The translations under genes were made by a program, and so were the position numbers. The notes beneath the pieces are model-generated. The model did not search any database and had not been told where the DNA came from. It was given only the letters and a program-made list of their open reading frames with translations. From Pseudomonas lini (GTDB lineage: Bacteria; Pseudomonadota; Gammaproteobacteria; Pseudomonadales; Pseudomonadaceae), in contig NZ_OZ061318.1 of NCBI RefSeq assembly GCF_964063345.1, forward strand, positions 4,960,001-5,024,000: 64,000 bases of DNA, in the 5' to 3' direction. Positions 17,302 through 26,521 of the stretch are shown piece after piece. Within the stretch, counting starts at the first letter, position 1. Every line of letters starts with the position of its first letter.

Positions 17302-19494
17302 TTAGAACGTCTGCCCCAGGTTCAGATAAACCGCCTGTTCATCCGCATCGTTGATGCCGTAACTGAAGTTCAGCGGTCCCAGCGGCGTGTCGAAACCGAT
17401 GAACATACTGGCTGCATTGATGTAGCCGCTGTCGAACTCATTGTCATTGTTCCAAGCCCGGCCGCGTTCCAGCGAGCCGCCGATGTACAGCGGGAAGTCC
17501 AGTGGCAGGTACGAGCGCGGCGTCAGGCGGCGGTAGTAAACACCGCGCATCAGGCTGACGTTCTGCCCGGAGATCGCATCCTCGCTAAAGCCCGACAACT
17601 GTCGCGCGCCGCCGAGCAGAAAACTGGAAGTGACCACGTTGGCCTCATCCAGTGTGCGTCCGTAGCGCCCGCCGAGGATGAAGGTGTCCGGGCCGCTGCT
17701 CAGGGCCTTGTCCAGTTTGAACTCCCATTGGCGATAGCGTTTGTCCGAACCCAAGCCCGGTTCGAACTGGCGTAACGACAGGCCGATGTCCTGGCCTTCA
17801 TGAGGGAAATAGACATTGTCCAGCGAGTCGAACGAGTACTTCAGCTCATAGAAACCCTCGTTGAAGTTTTCACTCGGCAAATCCTGATCGCCGATGCGCA
17901 CGTCAGCCTTGCCCCAGGCTTTCCCAACACCAAAGCGCACTTCGCCGCTATTGCCGATTTGCCGGCCGATGTTCAGGCCCAAACCATAGCGTTCGACGCG
18001 GTATTGGGCGATCGGATCGTTGTCCAGAATCGCTTCGACGTTCTGCGCTTCGAACGCCGCATAAGGCGCGATGAAGTAGCGCGAGCCGACATCCAGTGGC
18101 TGATAGAACTCGGTGTAAAGTTCCTGCTTGTCACCGAGCTGTGCTCGGGTCAGCCATTCGGCACCGAGGCGATTGATGCCGTTGACCCGGTAACTGGCGC
18201 CCAGGTTGAAAGCACTGTCGCCGCGCATATCGTCCGACAGGTTCAAACCCACCCGCAAGTAATCGGTGCCGCTGCGTTTGCCGCGGGCACTGATTACCAG
18301 AGTGTGATCGGCGCCCTTATGGACCACGCGGTATTGCACCTGCTCGAAGTAATCGAGGCCGTACAACGTGCCCATGTCAGTTTGTAGACGGCCAAGGTCC
18401 AGCGGTTCGCCGATGTGCTGGCGAATGTAGTAACGGATTACATCGTCACCAACCTTCGAGTCGTTTTCCACTTTGATCGCAGTGATGATCGGCGTGCGCT
18501 GGCTCGGCGCCCGGGCGGCGGTCAGTTCGGCGTCCAGTGGTTGTGCAGGTTTGAGCCGCGCCAGACGCGCGTCGAGAATTCTGGTTGCGCGGTAGCCGGC
18601 GTCGATCATTTCCTGGGCTTTACCAAAATCGGTAACCCCGAAACTCGCCAGCGGTGGCTGGATCAATACGTCGTCTTTGTGCAGGGTGGCCAGTTGTTCT
18701 TCGGAGTTGCGCCGGGTCATCAGGGTGATTGACTGGTTCAACACATCGACCACTGTGGTCAGTTGCTTGCGATTGCGCAGCGGCGTGCCGATGTCGACCA
18801 CGATGGCGATGTCGACGCCCATCTCCCGCGCCACATCCAGCGGGATGTTGTCGGTCATGCCACCGTCCACCAGCAAGCGGCCGTTGAGCTCGACCGGCGC
18901 GAACACCGCCGGGATCGACATGCTGGCGCGAATCACCTGAGGCAGGTGGCCCTTGCGGAACACCACTTTTTCGCCGCTGGCGATGTCGGTTGCCACCGCC
19001 CGGAACGGAATCGGCAGTTTGTCGAAATCGCGGGTATCGCTGGCATGAGCCAGCAAGCTTTCCAGCAATAGCGCCAGGTTTTGGCCTTGAATCACGCCAA
19101 GTGGCAGGCCGAGGCTGCCGTCGTCACGGAAACTGAGTTTCTGTTTGACGAGGAAATCCCGGTCATCCTGTTTACGTCGAAACGGTACGTCTTCCCGAGG
19201 CGGGGCGTCGGACAGCGCCTGTTGCCAGTCGATGCTCAGGGCGAGTTTTTCCAGTTCATCGATCTTGTAGCCCGAGGCATACAGGCCGCCGACCACCGCG
19301 CCCATGCTGGTGCCGGCAATCGCATCGATCTTGATGCCTTGTTCTTCCAGTGCCTTGAGCACACCAATGTGGGCCAAGCCACGGGCGGCACCACCGGACA
19401 GCACCAGACCGATTTTTGGTCGAGGGGCTTCGACGGCTTGCACGATCAAGGGGAAGAGGCACAGCAACAGGCAGGACAGCAAACGGCGCATCAT
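17302..19494 (-). CDS. plpD: Patatin-like phospholipase, type Vd autotransporter (PlpD family)
   Basis: 730 residues, the length of P. aeruginosa PlpD. A Sec signal peptide (1-20) precedes the patatin domain with oxyanion GGAARG (about 34-39), nucleophile Ser63 in GTSMG, and catalytic Asp210 in VDGGMTDN. A POTRA-like linker (about 330-420, IKVENDSKVGDDVIRYYI) leads to a C-terminal 16-strand Omp85-like barrel ending VYLNLGQTF with a terminal Phe. The protein is a secreted lipase that carries its own translocator. It stands alone between a REP element and the divergent SelW-like gene. Confidence 0.92.
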   Translation of the reverse strand: MMRRLLSCLLLCLFPLIVQAVEAPRPKIGLVLSGGAARGLAHIGVLKALEEQGIKIDAIAGTSMGAVVGGLYASGYKIDELEKLALSIDWQQALSDAPPREDVPFRRKQDDRDFLVKQKLSFRDDGSLGLPLGVIQGQNLALLLESLLAHASDTRDFDKLPIPFRAVATDIASGEKVVFRKGHLPQVIRASMSIPAVFAPVELNGRLLVDGGMTDNIPLDVAREMGVDIAIVVDIGTPLRNRKQLTTVVDVLNQSITLMTRRNSEEQLATLHKDDVLIQPPLASFGVTDFGKAQEMIDAGYRATRILDARLARLKPAQPLDAELTAARAPSQRTPIITAIKVENDSKVGDDVIRYYIRQHIGEPLDLGRLQTDMGTLYGLDYFEQVQYRVVHKGADHTLVISARGKRSGTDYLRVGLNLSDDMRGDSAFNLGASYRVNGINRLGAEWLTRAQLGDKQELYTEFYQPLDVGSRYFIAPYAAFEAQNVEAILDNDPIAQYRVERYGLGLNIGRQIGNSGEVRFGVGKAWGKADVRIGDQDLPSENFNEGFYELKYSFDSLDNVYFPHEGQDIGLSLRQFEPGLGSDKRYRQWEFKLDKALSSGPDTFILGGRYGRTLDEANVVTSSFLLGGARQLSGFSEDAISGQNVSLMRGVYYRRLTPRSYLPLDFPLYIGGSLERGRAWNNDNEFDSGYINAASMFIGFDTPLGPLNFSYGINDADEQAVYLNLGQTF

Positions 19495-19562
19495 GGATCT
19501 CGGGGCGAGCGATAAAGGCGGCTATTATAGCGAGCCCCTCTGGCACAGGAGTTTTGCCAATC

Positions 19563-19850
19563 ATGACCGCACGTAAACCGGAAATCGTCATCACCTACTG
19601 CACGCAATGCCAATGGCTGTTGCGCGCCGCCTGGCTGGCCCAGGAACTGCTCAGCACCTTCGGCGATGACCTGGGCAAAGTGTCCCTGGTGCCCGGCACC
19701 GGCGGGGTTTTTCACATTTTCTGTGACGATGTGCAGCTCTGGGAGCGCAAGGCCGATGGCGGTTTTCCCGAGGCCAAGGTGCTCAAGCAGCGGGTCCGCG
19801 ATCAGATCGATCCGGACCGCGACCTGGGCCACAACGACCGCCCTCAGTGA
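19563..19850 (+). CDS. SelT/SelW/SelH (Rdx) family redox protein
   Basis: 95 residues. The CxxC motif CTQC near residue 13 sits in the first beta-alpha turn, as in bacterial SelW homologues, here with two Cys and no selenocysteine. The block GTGGVFHIFCDDVQLWERK and a PEAKVLKQRVRDQI helix match Rdx proteins. A thioredoxin-like redox function is expected. The last seven bases overlap the convergent DMT transporter gene. Confidence 0.85.
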   Translation: MTARKPEIVITYCTQCQWLLRAAWLAQELLSTFGDDLGKVSLVPGTGGVFHIFCDDVQLWERKADGGFPEAKVLKQRVRDQIDPDRDLGHNDRPQ

Positions 19851-20737
19851 GACGGGGCTTGTGCCGCTACAGCGTTCTTGCTTGAACTGCCGGACAACCG
19901 GCTCGAGACCACGATAGCCACGATGATCAGTGCGCCGCCGATCAGCATGCGCAGGGTCGGGTTTTCATCGAACAGCAGCCAGGCCAGGGTGATGCCGTAA
20001 ACCGGTTCCAGAGCAAACACCACTGACGCAGTCCGGGCTTTGATCACCGCCAGGCTGGCGACGAACAGGCTATGGGCGACGCCGGTACAGAACACCCCGA
20101 GCAGACCGATCCACAGCCAGTCGATGGCGCGCACTTCGCTCAACTGCGGCACCGCCACCGGCAGCAGGCAAATCGCAACCACCACGTTCTGACATAGAGC
20201 CGCCTGCACCGGCGGAATTCGTCCGGAGCTGGCGCGGTTGGTCAGGGACAGCAGGGCGAACAACAAGCCGGACGCCACCGCCCACAACAGGCCGATGGTG
20301 GCACCGCTGGCCAGATCGAAATCCGGCGTGACCAATACCAGTCCAATACTGACCAGCACCACCAGCAGGATTTCATTGGCGCGGATGCGCTCGCGGAAAA
20401 TCAGCCCCTCGAGGATCACGGTAAACGCCGGGAAACTGGCAAAACCCAGGGTCGCGATCGCCACCCCGGCGACCTTCACCGCGATGAAGAAACTCACCCA
20501 GTGCCCAGTCAGCAGCAAGCCGCTAAGCAGCAGGCGGCGCAGGTCCACTGCATCGAGTTTCTGCCAACGGGTATTACTGGCGAACCGTGCGAAAAACGCC
20601 AGGGCGAGGACGGCAAACGCGGCACGGCCGAACACGATGATGGCCGGCGAGGCAGCGGCGAGTTTGCCGAATACGCCAGTGAGGCCGAACATCAATGCAC
20701 CGATATGCAGAGCGCCAAGGGCGGTACGGGGAGTCAT
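19844..20737 (-). CDS. EamA/DMT superfamily transporter
   Basis: 297 residues with ten hydrophobic segments in two repeated EamA halves (about 5-140 and 150-285). The second half has the usual VVFALEPVYGITLAWLLFDE block. DMT proteins export metabolites or amino acids; the substrate is unknown. The AraC gene upstream on the same strand may or may not regulate it; they are separated by an inverted repeat. Confidence 0.85.
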   Translation of the reverse strand: MTPRTALGALHIGALMFGLTGVFGKLAAASPAIIVFGRAAFAVLALAFFARFASNTRWQKLDAVDLRRLLLSGLLLTGHWVSFFIAVKVAGVAIATLGFASFPAFTVILEGLIFRERIRANEILLVVLVSIGLVLVTPDFDLASGATIGLLWAVASGLLFALLSLTNRASSGRIPPVQAALCQNVVVAICLLPVAVPQLSEVRAIDWLWIGLLGVFCTGVAHSLFVASLAVIKARTASVVFALEPVYGITLAWLLFDENPTLRMLIGGALIIVAIVVSSRLSGSSSKNAVAAQAPSH

Positions 20738-20787
20738 TGCAATCCTTGATAAACGAATCGAGTCCGGCCGACAACATCGTCGGCCCC

Positions 20788-20872
20788 TGTAGGAGCTGCC
20801 GAAGGCTGCGATCTTTTGATCTTGCTTTTGGAGATCAAGATCAAAAGATCGCAGCCTTCGCCAGCTCCTACA
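20788..20872. repeat. Long inverted repeat (TGTAGGAGCTG type)
   Basis: TGTAGGAGCTGCCGAAGGCT continues into GCGATCTTTTGATC and is mirrored up to 20872, giving a near-perfect stem of roughly 38 bases per arm around a short centre. The AAGATCAAAAGATC core is a common Pseudomonas palindromic repeat. It lies between two minus-strand genes and could separate their transcripts. Confidence 0.85.
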
Positions 20873-20914
20873 TTGAATCGCGTTGAGCCGGTTATGTCTG
20901 TCGCCAGACTCGCG

Positions 20915-21673
20915 TCATTTGTCGCCAGCCTCTCGGCGCAATTTACCGGGCGAGGCACCGAACTCGCGTAGCACCGCCGCGGCGAAGGCACTCTGCGAGC
21001 TGTAACCAACCCGACAGGCGATCTCGCCAATGGGTAACGCTGAATCGCGCAACAGGCTCACGGCAATGTGCAGCCGACGACTGCGAATGTAGTCCATCGG
21101 CGTTTGCCCGCATTCCGCCACAAACCGTGCATGCAACCGAGCGCTGGACAAGCCGGCGATGCGCGCCAGATCGGCGACTTGCAGTGGATAGGCCGCGTAT
21201 TGATCGATGTGCGCATTCAGTGCTGCATAAGGCAGACGTCGACCGCCCACGCTGTCGGGTTTGGCGTTGTTCAGGCTGGCCAGCAACAGCACCGCGCCTT
21301 GCTGGGCAATCAGCGGATCACTGATCTGACTGCCCGCCAGCCAACTCACCAGTTGGCTTTGCCCTGCGTCCAGCGACAGGCGCCCGGCATTGTCGAGCAA
21401 GCGGCGACTGGCTTCGGCGTGATCGCCAAGGGACTGCGAAACCCACTGGTCGCTCGGCACATCCAGCACCAGGCAACGACTGCCATGGGCGCTGTCGCAG
21501 GCATGATGTGCCCCCGACGGCACCACCACGAAACTCTGCTGCACCACCTGACTACCATGCCCCTCGACCTCGAAATCCAGCGCGCCCGACAGCCCGAACA
21601 CCAATTGCGCATGGTCGTGGCTATGGACGATCAGGTCGTGGGTGTACTGGCGTAGCGTGAGGATCGGTCTCAT
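20915..21673 (-). CDS. AraC-family transcriptional regulator
   Basis: 252 residues: an N-terminal cupin-type sensing domain (HSHDHAQLVFGLSGALDFEV, SFVVVPSGAHHAC) and a C-terminal AraC double helix-turn-helix (VADLARIAGLSSARLHARFV and IGEIACRVGYSSQSAFAAAV). The ligand is unknown. The neighbouring DMT exporter is the most likely target, an inference from position only. Confidence 0.85.
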   Translation of the reverse strand: MRPILTLRQYTHDLIVHSHDHAQLVFGLSGALDFEVEGHGSQVVQQSFVVVPSGAHHACDSAHGSRCLVLDVPSDQWVSQSLGDHAEASRRLLDNAGRLSLDAGQSQLVSWLAGSQISDPLIAQQGAVLLLASLNNAKPDSVGGRRLPYAALNAHIDQYAAYPLQVADLARIAGLSSARLHARFVAECGQTPMDYIRSRRLHIAVSLLRDSALPIGEIACRVGYSSQSAFAAAVLREFGASPGKLRREAGDK

Positions 21674-21809
21674 CGCAGGTCTCCTGGGCAGGTCGCCAGT
21701 CTACACCGGGCGCGGCCCGACTCGCGCTGTCACACGACTGACTTGCCACTGTCATGGGCAATTCACCCGACCGGCGCAAGCTTGCCAAAACTTGTCCTGA
21801 GGGTTGCCC

Positions 21810-22625
21810 ATGACCAGCGCCGAGCTCGCCAAACCCAGCCGTAAGCAACGTGTACGGACCTTGTGGATTTCCGATGTGCATTTGGGCACCCGGGATTGCC
21901 AGGCCGAACATCTGTCGCAGTTTCTCAAGGGCTACCACACCGACAAGATCTACCTGGTCGGCGACATCATCGACGGCTGGAAACTGCGCAGTGGTATGTA
22001 TTGGCCCCAGGCGCACACCAATGTGATTCGTCGCCTGCTGACCATGAGCAAGCGCGGTACAGAGGTGATCTACGTCACCGGCAACCATGATGAATTCCTG
22101 CGCCGTTATTCGAAGCTGATGCTGGGCAATATCCAACTGGTGGACGAAGCCGTGCACGTGACCGCCGATGGCCGTCATCTGCTGGTGATTCACGGCGACC
22201 AGTTCGACGTGATCACCCGTTACCATCGCTGGCTGGCTTTTCTCGGCGATTCGGCCTACGAATTCACCCTGACGCTCAACCGCTGGCTCAACCATTGGCG
22301 TGCCCGTTATGGCTACGGCTACTGGTCGCTGTCGGCGTACCTCAAGCACAAGGTCAAGACCGCCGTCAGCTTCATCAGCGATTTTGAAGAAGCCATCGCC
22401 CACGAATGCGTCAAACGCGAGTTGCACGGGGTGGTGTGCGGGCACATTCACCATGCCGAGATTCGCAAGGTCGGTGGGGTGGATTACCTCAATTGTGGGG
22501 ATTGGGTGGAGTCGTGCACGGCGCTGATCGAGCATTGGGATGGGTCGATCGAGCTGTATCGGTTGGCCGATGCCCAAGCGCGGGAGGCCGAGTTGAAGAC
22601 GGTGAAGGTTGCGGAGCCGGCTTAA
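21810..22625 (+). CDS. Calcineurin-like metallophosphatase (UDP-2,3-diacylglucosamine hydrolase-like)
   Basis: 271 residues with the metallophosphatase ligands in order: SDVHLGTRD, VGDIIDGW, TGNHDEFLR, IHGDQFD, and CGHIHHAEI. This is the LpxH-related subgroup found in many pseudomonads in addition to true LpxH. A phosphodiester or pyrophosphate substrate is expected. The ATG at 21810 follows GAGGG at 7 bases; an in-frame TTG lies two codons earlier. Confidence 0.85.
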   Translation: MTSAELAKPSRKQRVRTLWISDVHLGTRDCQAEHLSQFLKGYHTDKIYLVGDIIDGWKLRSGMYWPQAHTNVIRRLLTMSKRGTEVIYVTGNHDEFLRRYSKLMLGNIQLVDEAVHVTADGRHLLVIHGDQFDVITRYHRWLAFLGDSAYEFTLTLNRWLNHWRARYGYGYWSLSAYLKHKVKTAVSFISDFEEAIAHECVKRELHGVVCGHIHHAEIRKVGGVDYLNCGDWVESCTALIEHWDGSIELYRLADAQAREAELKTVKVAEPA

Positions 22626-22649
22626 AAATCAGGTGTATTGGCCGACCCC

Positions 22650-22741
22650 ATCGCGGGCAAGCCCGCTCCCACGGGGTTGTGGTGGTGCACAACTTTTTTG
22701 AACACTGCAAAAACCTGTGGGAGCGGGCTTGCCCGCGATGG
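22650..22741. repeat. REP pair, outward-facing orientation
   Basis: TCGCGGGCAAGCCCGCTCCC (22650 on) and GTGGGAGCGGGCTTGCCCGC (from about 22718) are inverted around about 45 bases, with the opposite polarity to the other pairs. It lies between the convergent phosphatase and HD genes. Confidence 0.8.
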
Positions 22742-22767
22742 ACCGCGAAGCGGTCTCCTGAGACCTG

Positions 22768-23358
22768 TCAGGCTGGCGCGTGCTCTTCCATCGCCGCCTT
22801 GTAAATCGAATGCTTCGGCTGCGCAAACAACCGCTCCACCATCGGTTCGAAGAAGCTCAGCGGCAGTGTGTCGTACGCAGGATCAAACGCCGCTGCATCG
22901 TACCGGGCACAAAATTCGATGGTCGCCTGATACTGCGGATGACCGCTGAATTGCTCGCGCAAATGCCGGTCCATGCCCAGGTGATGAAAGAAGTAATAAC
23001 CCTGGAAAATCCCATGCTTCTCCACCATCCACAGGTTCTCGGCGCTGACGAACGGCTTGAGGATCGCTGCGGCGATGTCCGGGTGATTGTAGGAGCCTAG
23101 TGTGTCGCCAATGTCATGGAGCAGGGCGCAAACTACGTATTCTTCGTCGCGACCATCACGCCACGCGCGGCTGGCGGTTTGCAGGGAGTGGGTCAGACGA
23201 TCCACCGGGAAACCACCGAAATCCCCCTCCAGTAACTTCAGGTGCGCCACGATCCGTTTGGGCAATTGCCGGGCATAGGCGCTGAAATCTGCGGCGATGA
23301 TCGCCCAGTCTTCCTGCGTGCCGTCCTGCATATGGGTAAAACGGGCATGGGCATTCAT
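22768..23358 (-). CDS. HD-domain protein (PhnZ/inositol-oxygenase-like subgroup)
   Basis: 196 residues. HD-superfamily metal ligands appear as His57 (RLTHSLQTA), His81-Asp82 (LLHDIGD), His115 or His92, His125/126 (YYFFHHLG) and a later Asp (ARYD). The arrangement, and the absence of nucleotide-hydrolase hallmarks, recall mixed-valent diiron oxygenases such as PhnZ and myo-inositol oxygenase; this is a resemblance, not a firm assignment. Substrate unknown. AGAGGAT precedes the ATG. Confidence 0.7.
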   Translation of the reverse strand: MNAHARFTHMQDGTQEDWAIIAADFSAYARQLPKRIVAHLKLLEGDFGGFPVDRLTHSLQTASRAWRDGRDEEYVVCALLHDIGDTLGSYNHPDIAAAILKPFVSAENLWMVEKHGIFQGYYFFHHLGMDRHLREQFSGHPQYQATIEFCARYDAAAFDPAYDTLPLSFFEPMVERLFAQPKHSIYKAAMEEHAPA

Positions 23359-23456
23359 CGGCTATCCTCTTGTTCTGATCGAAAGGGATGTTTGAGTGTA
23401 GGACTTGGATCCAAGGCTGCACTGGCTGCCCAAGACGCTTTTGTGGCCAATGGAGC

Positions 23457-23768
23457 CTAGAACGCCACACGACCCAGAATCATGTCGCGGTACATGACGA
23501 AATCGCCGAGCAGGCTGTAAAGAGGATGCTGAAAGGTGGCAGGACGATTCTTCTCGAAGAAGAAATGCCCGACCCAGGCAAAACTGTAACCAGCCAGCGG
23601 CAGGGCCAGCAACATCCACCATGCGCCGTTGCCGATGGTCAGCACCAGAATGAAAATAACCAGCGAGGTGCCGACAAAGTGCAATCGTCGACAAGTGCTG
23701 TTGCGATGTTCGCTGAGGTAATACGGGTAAAACTCAGCGAAGTTGTTGAAGCGTTTGATGTTTTCCAC
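23457..23768 (-). CDS. Mpo1-like / DUF962 membrane protein
   Basis: 103 residues, GTG start. HRNSTCRRLHFVGTSLVI and GHFFFEKNRPATFQHPLYSL are the conserved His-rich blocks of the Mpo1/DUF962 family, flanked by two to three hydrophobic helices. Yeast Mpo1 is an Fe-dependent 2-hydroxy fatty acid dioxygenase; the bacterial role is unproven. The ribosome site is weak. Confidence 0.8.
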   Translation of the reverse strand: MENIKRFNNFAEFYPYYLSEHRNSTCRRLHFVGTSLVIFILVLTIGNGAWWMLLALPLAGYSFAWVGHFFFEKNRPATFQHPLYSLLGDFVMYRDMILGRVAF

Positions 23769-23926
23769 GACTGCGGTCTCTGTGGTGGCTGTTCACGCGA
23801 CAAGTTGTTCTGCGGGTAGCTTATTTAAGTCTAGAGTGATCATTGGTATCAGCCAGTGACAATAGGCGCCACTTTAGTATCCTTGGGTATTGGGTCGTGG
23901 CATGCGGCCATCACGTAGTAAACGCC

Positions 23927-24988
23927 ATGAGCGAACGAACGACTTCTGCAAGCTGGGCGATGGGGATTGTCAAAGCACTGGAAATGGACGGCCTGGATTG
24001 CCGGGTTCTGTTCAAGCAGCTAGGGCTCGACTATGCGGCACTGGATGATCCGGATGCGCGCTTCCCGCAAGATTCCATGACGCGGCTCTGGCAGCGCGCG
24101 GTCGAGCTGTCCGGCAACCCGGCGATCGGCCTGAACATGGGCAAGGTCGTGCGACCGGCGTCCTTCCATGTCGCCGGTTATGCCTTGATGTCCAGCCAGA
24201 CCCTGGCTGAAGGCTTTCAACGTCTGGTGCGTTATCAGCGAATCATCGCCGAAAGTGCCGACTTGAGTTTTCGATTGCTGGATGAGGGGTATGCGCTGAT
24301 TCTGACGGTGCATGGCGATCACCTGCCACCGACCCGGCAGAGTGCCGAAGCATCAATGGCCTGCGCCCTGGCACTTTGCGGCTGGCTGACCGGCCGCGCG
24401 CTCCAGCCGCGCAAAGTCTTGCTGCAAGGCGATGAGCCCGTTGATTTTGAACCTTATAAACAAGCTTTCCATGCCCCGTTGATGTTCAACGCGCCGTATG
24501 ACGCCTTGATCTTCGAGCGCGTCGACATGGAGGCACCGCTGCCCACCGCCAACGAGGCGATGGCGCGGTTGCACGACCGGTTTGCCGGCGAATACCTGGC
24601 GCGGTTTTCCGAGACCCGCGTGACTCACAAAGCGCGGCAGGTGTTATGCCGTCTGCTGCCCCAGGGCGAACCCAAACGCGATGCGGTGGCCCAGACGCTG
24701 CACTTGTCGCAACGCACCTTGCAGCGCCGCTTGCAGGAAGAGGGCACGAGTTTTCAGGCGTTGCTGGATGACACCCGACGTGAACTGGCCGAGCAATACC
24801 TGGCGCAACCGAACATGACCCTGCTGGAAATCGCCTACCTGCTGGGGTTTGCCGATCCGAGCAACTTTTTCCGCGCCTTCCGACGCTGGTTCGATTCCAC
24901 CCCCGGCGAATACCGGACGCGGCTGATGGAAGCGCCCCTGCCGATCAGTGACGCCAGAACGCCGGGATACACAGAACAAACACCGTAA
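23927..24988 (+). CDS. AraC-family regulator with arabinose-binding-like N-terminal domain (OruR/ArgR-like)
   Basis: 353 residues. Residues about 20-210 form the large AraC ligand-binding domain of the OruR/VirF-like type (ALMSSQTLAEGFQRLVRYQR). The C-terminal helix-turn-helix reads VAQTLHLSQRTLQRRLQEEG and LLEIAYLLGFADPSNFFRAF. The ATG at 23927 is chosen because the upstream extension lacks a ribosome site. The last 44 bases overlap the convergent trkH gene. Confidence 0.85.
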   Translation: MSERTTSASWAMGIVKALEMDGLDCRVLFKQLGLDYAALDDPDARFPQDSMTRLWQRAVELSGNPAIGLNMGKVVRPASFHVAGYALMSSQTLAEGFQRLVRYQRIIAESADLSFRLLDEGYALILTVHGDHLPPTRQSAEASMACALALCGWLTGRALQPRKVLLQGDEPVDFEPYKQAFHAPLMFNAPYDALIFERVDMEAPLPTANEAMARLHDRFAGEYLARFSETRVTHKARQVLCRLLPQGEPKRDAVAQTLHLSQRTLQRRLQEEGTSFQALLDDTRRELAEQYLAQPNMTLLEIAYLLGFADPSNFFRAFRRWFDSTPGEYRTRLMEAPLPISDARTPGYTEQTP

Positions 24989-26399
24989 TGATCTCCAGTC
25001 GGCCCAGCAGCATGCCGAACGAGAGAATCCACTTCGCGGCATCCGGCAGGCTGGCGAAGTTACCCGCCGGGCCAATCGTTTCGCCAAGCCCCGGGCCTAC
25101 GCCAGACACCGTGGCGGCCGCGCCGGTAAGCGCGGTCATCCAGTCCACGCCCAGTAGCGACAGCAGCAACGCGATGACGCAAATAGTGATGGCGAAGAAG
25201 AACGAAAAGGTCAGGATCGAGCGCACGATCTCTTCGTCGAGACGGTGGCCGTTGTACTTCTGCTTGATCACCGCGCGCGGGTGAATCAATTGGTTAAGGT
25301 TGGCCTTGAGCAGAATATAGGCAACCTGGAACCGGAAAATCTTGATCCCGCCAGCGGTCGACCCCGAGCAGCCGCCGACAAACCCCAGGTAAAAGAACAG
25401 CATCAGTGAGAAGTTACCCCAGAGGCTGTAGTCCCCCAGTGCAAAACCGGTGGTGGTCACCACCGACGTCACGTTCAGCGCCACATGCCGCAAGGCCTCC
25501 AGCCAGTGCAGCTGAGTAGTCCACCAGTACCAGGTGCCGAGCACCAGCCAGGTCACCAGCAACATGCCGAGCAAGCCTTGAACCTGTTCATCCTTGATCA
25601 AGGCCCGACGGTTACCGCGCAGCGTCGCCACGTACAGGGTGAACGGCAGGGCACCGAGAATCATGATGACGACGGCGACCCAATGCACCGCAGGCTCCGG
25701 CCATTTGGCCAAAGACAGGTCGGAGGTCGAGAAACCACCGGTGGAAATCGCTGACATCGCATGATTGATTGCATCGAATGGGCTCATCCCGGCCCACCAG
25801 AACGCCAGGCTGCCGAAAATGGTGATGCCGACGTAGGCCGCAACAATCAAACGCGCCACCATGTGCGAACGGGGCATGACTTTTTCGGAACGGTCCGACG
25901 ACTCGGTCTGAAACAGCCGCATGCCACCGATGCGCAGCAATGGCAAAATCGCTACCGCCATGCCGATAAAACCGATGCCGCCGATCCAGTGCAGCAATGA
26001 GCGCCACATCAGGATGCCGGGAGACATGCTGTCCAGGCCAGTGAGCACCGTCGCACCGGTGGCGGTGATGCCGGACATGCTTTCGAAGAACGAGTCGGTG
26101 TAGCTGATGTGTTGGGTCAGCAGGAACGGCAGGGCGGCGAAGATACACACCACCAGCCAGCTGCTGACGGTCAGCAGGTACATGTCTCGCGGGCGCAGAT
26201 GGATGTGCTCGGGGCGTCCGGGTATCACCAGAGCGAGGCCGGCGACAAAGGTGATCATGCTCGCCCAGAGGAACGACGGCAGGTCGCTGGTGCGCTCGAA
26301 GATCACCAGCGTGGCCATGGGCACGACCATGGCGATGGCCAGCGTGATCAGGAAGATGCCGATGATGAAACCAATGATCCGTAAGGTCGGCAACGCCAT
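24945..26399 (-). CDS. trkH: Trk system potassium uptake protein TrkH
   Basis: 484 residues, the usual TrkH length. Four pore-loop repeats are visible, with selectivity-filter-like segments TATGATVLTG, AISTGGFSTSD, VTTTGFALGD and ATVSGVGPGLG, each between two membrane helices. LHWIGGIGFIGMAVAILPLL and GGCSGSTAGGIKIFR are diagnostic. It takes up K+ in complex with the regulatory subunit TrkA, which is not here. The start MALPTLRIIGF at 26399 is preferred to in-frame Met codons upstream. Overlaps the 3' end of the AraC gene by 44 bases. Confidence 0.95.
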   Translation of the reverse strand: MALPTLRIIGFIIGIFLITLAIAMVVPMATLVIFERTSDLPSFLWASMITFVAGLALVIPGRPEHIHLRPRDMYLLTVSSWLVVCIFAALPFLLTQHISYTDSFFESMSGITATGATVLTGLDSMSPGILMWRSLLHWIGGIGFIGMAVAILPLLRIGGMRLFQTESSDRSEKVMPRSHMVARLIVAAYVGITIFGSLAFWWAGMSPFDAINHAMSAISTGGFSTSDLSLAKWPEPAVHWVAVVIMILGALPFTLYVATLRGNRRALIKDEQVQGLLGMLLVTWLVLGTWYWWTTQLHWLEALRHVALNVTSVVTTTGFALGDYSLWGNFSLMLFFYLGFVGGCSGSTAGGIKIFRFQVAYILLKANLNQLIHPRAVIKQKYNGHRLDEEIVRSILTFSFFFAITICVIALLLSLLGVDWMTALTGAAATVSGVGPGLGETIGPAGNFASLPDAAKWILSFGMLLGRLEIITVFVLCIPAFWRH

Positions 26400-26521
26400 G
26401 AAGTCCGCTCGGGCTAATAGTAAGAAGGGCGCCATTCTACCTGCGGGGCAGGGCATGTAAACCGACGCCGTCGCGACAGTTGACGCTAGAATAGCCAGAC
26501 AATTTCTACAGGAGGTGGCCG

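Noticed and set aside
20788..20872. Small RNA gene or CRISPR-like repeat
   Set aside because: It is a single long palindrome of a common Pseudomonas repeat family, with no spacers and no promoter evidence.
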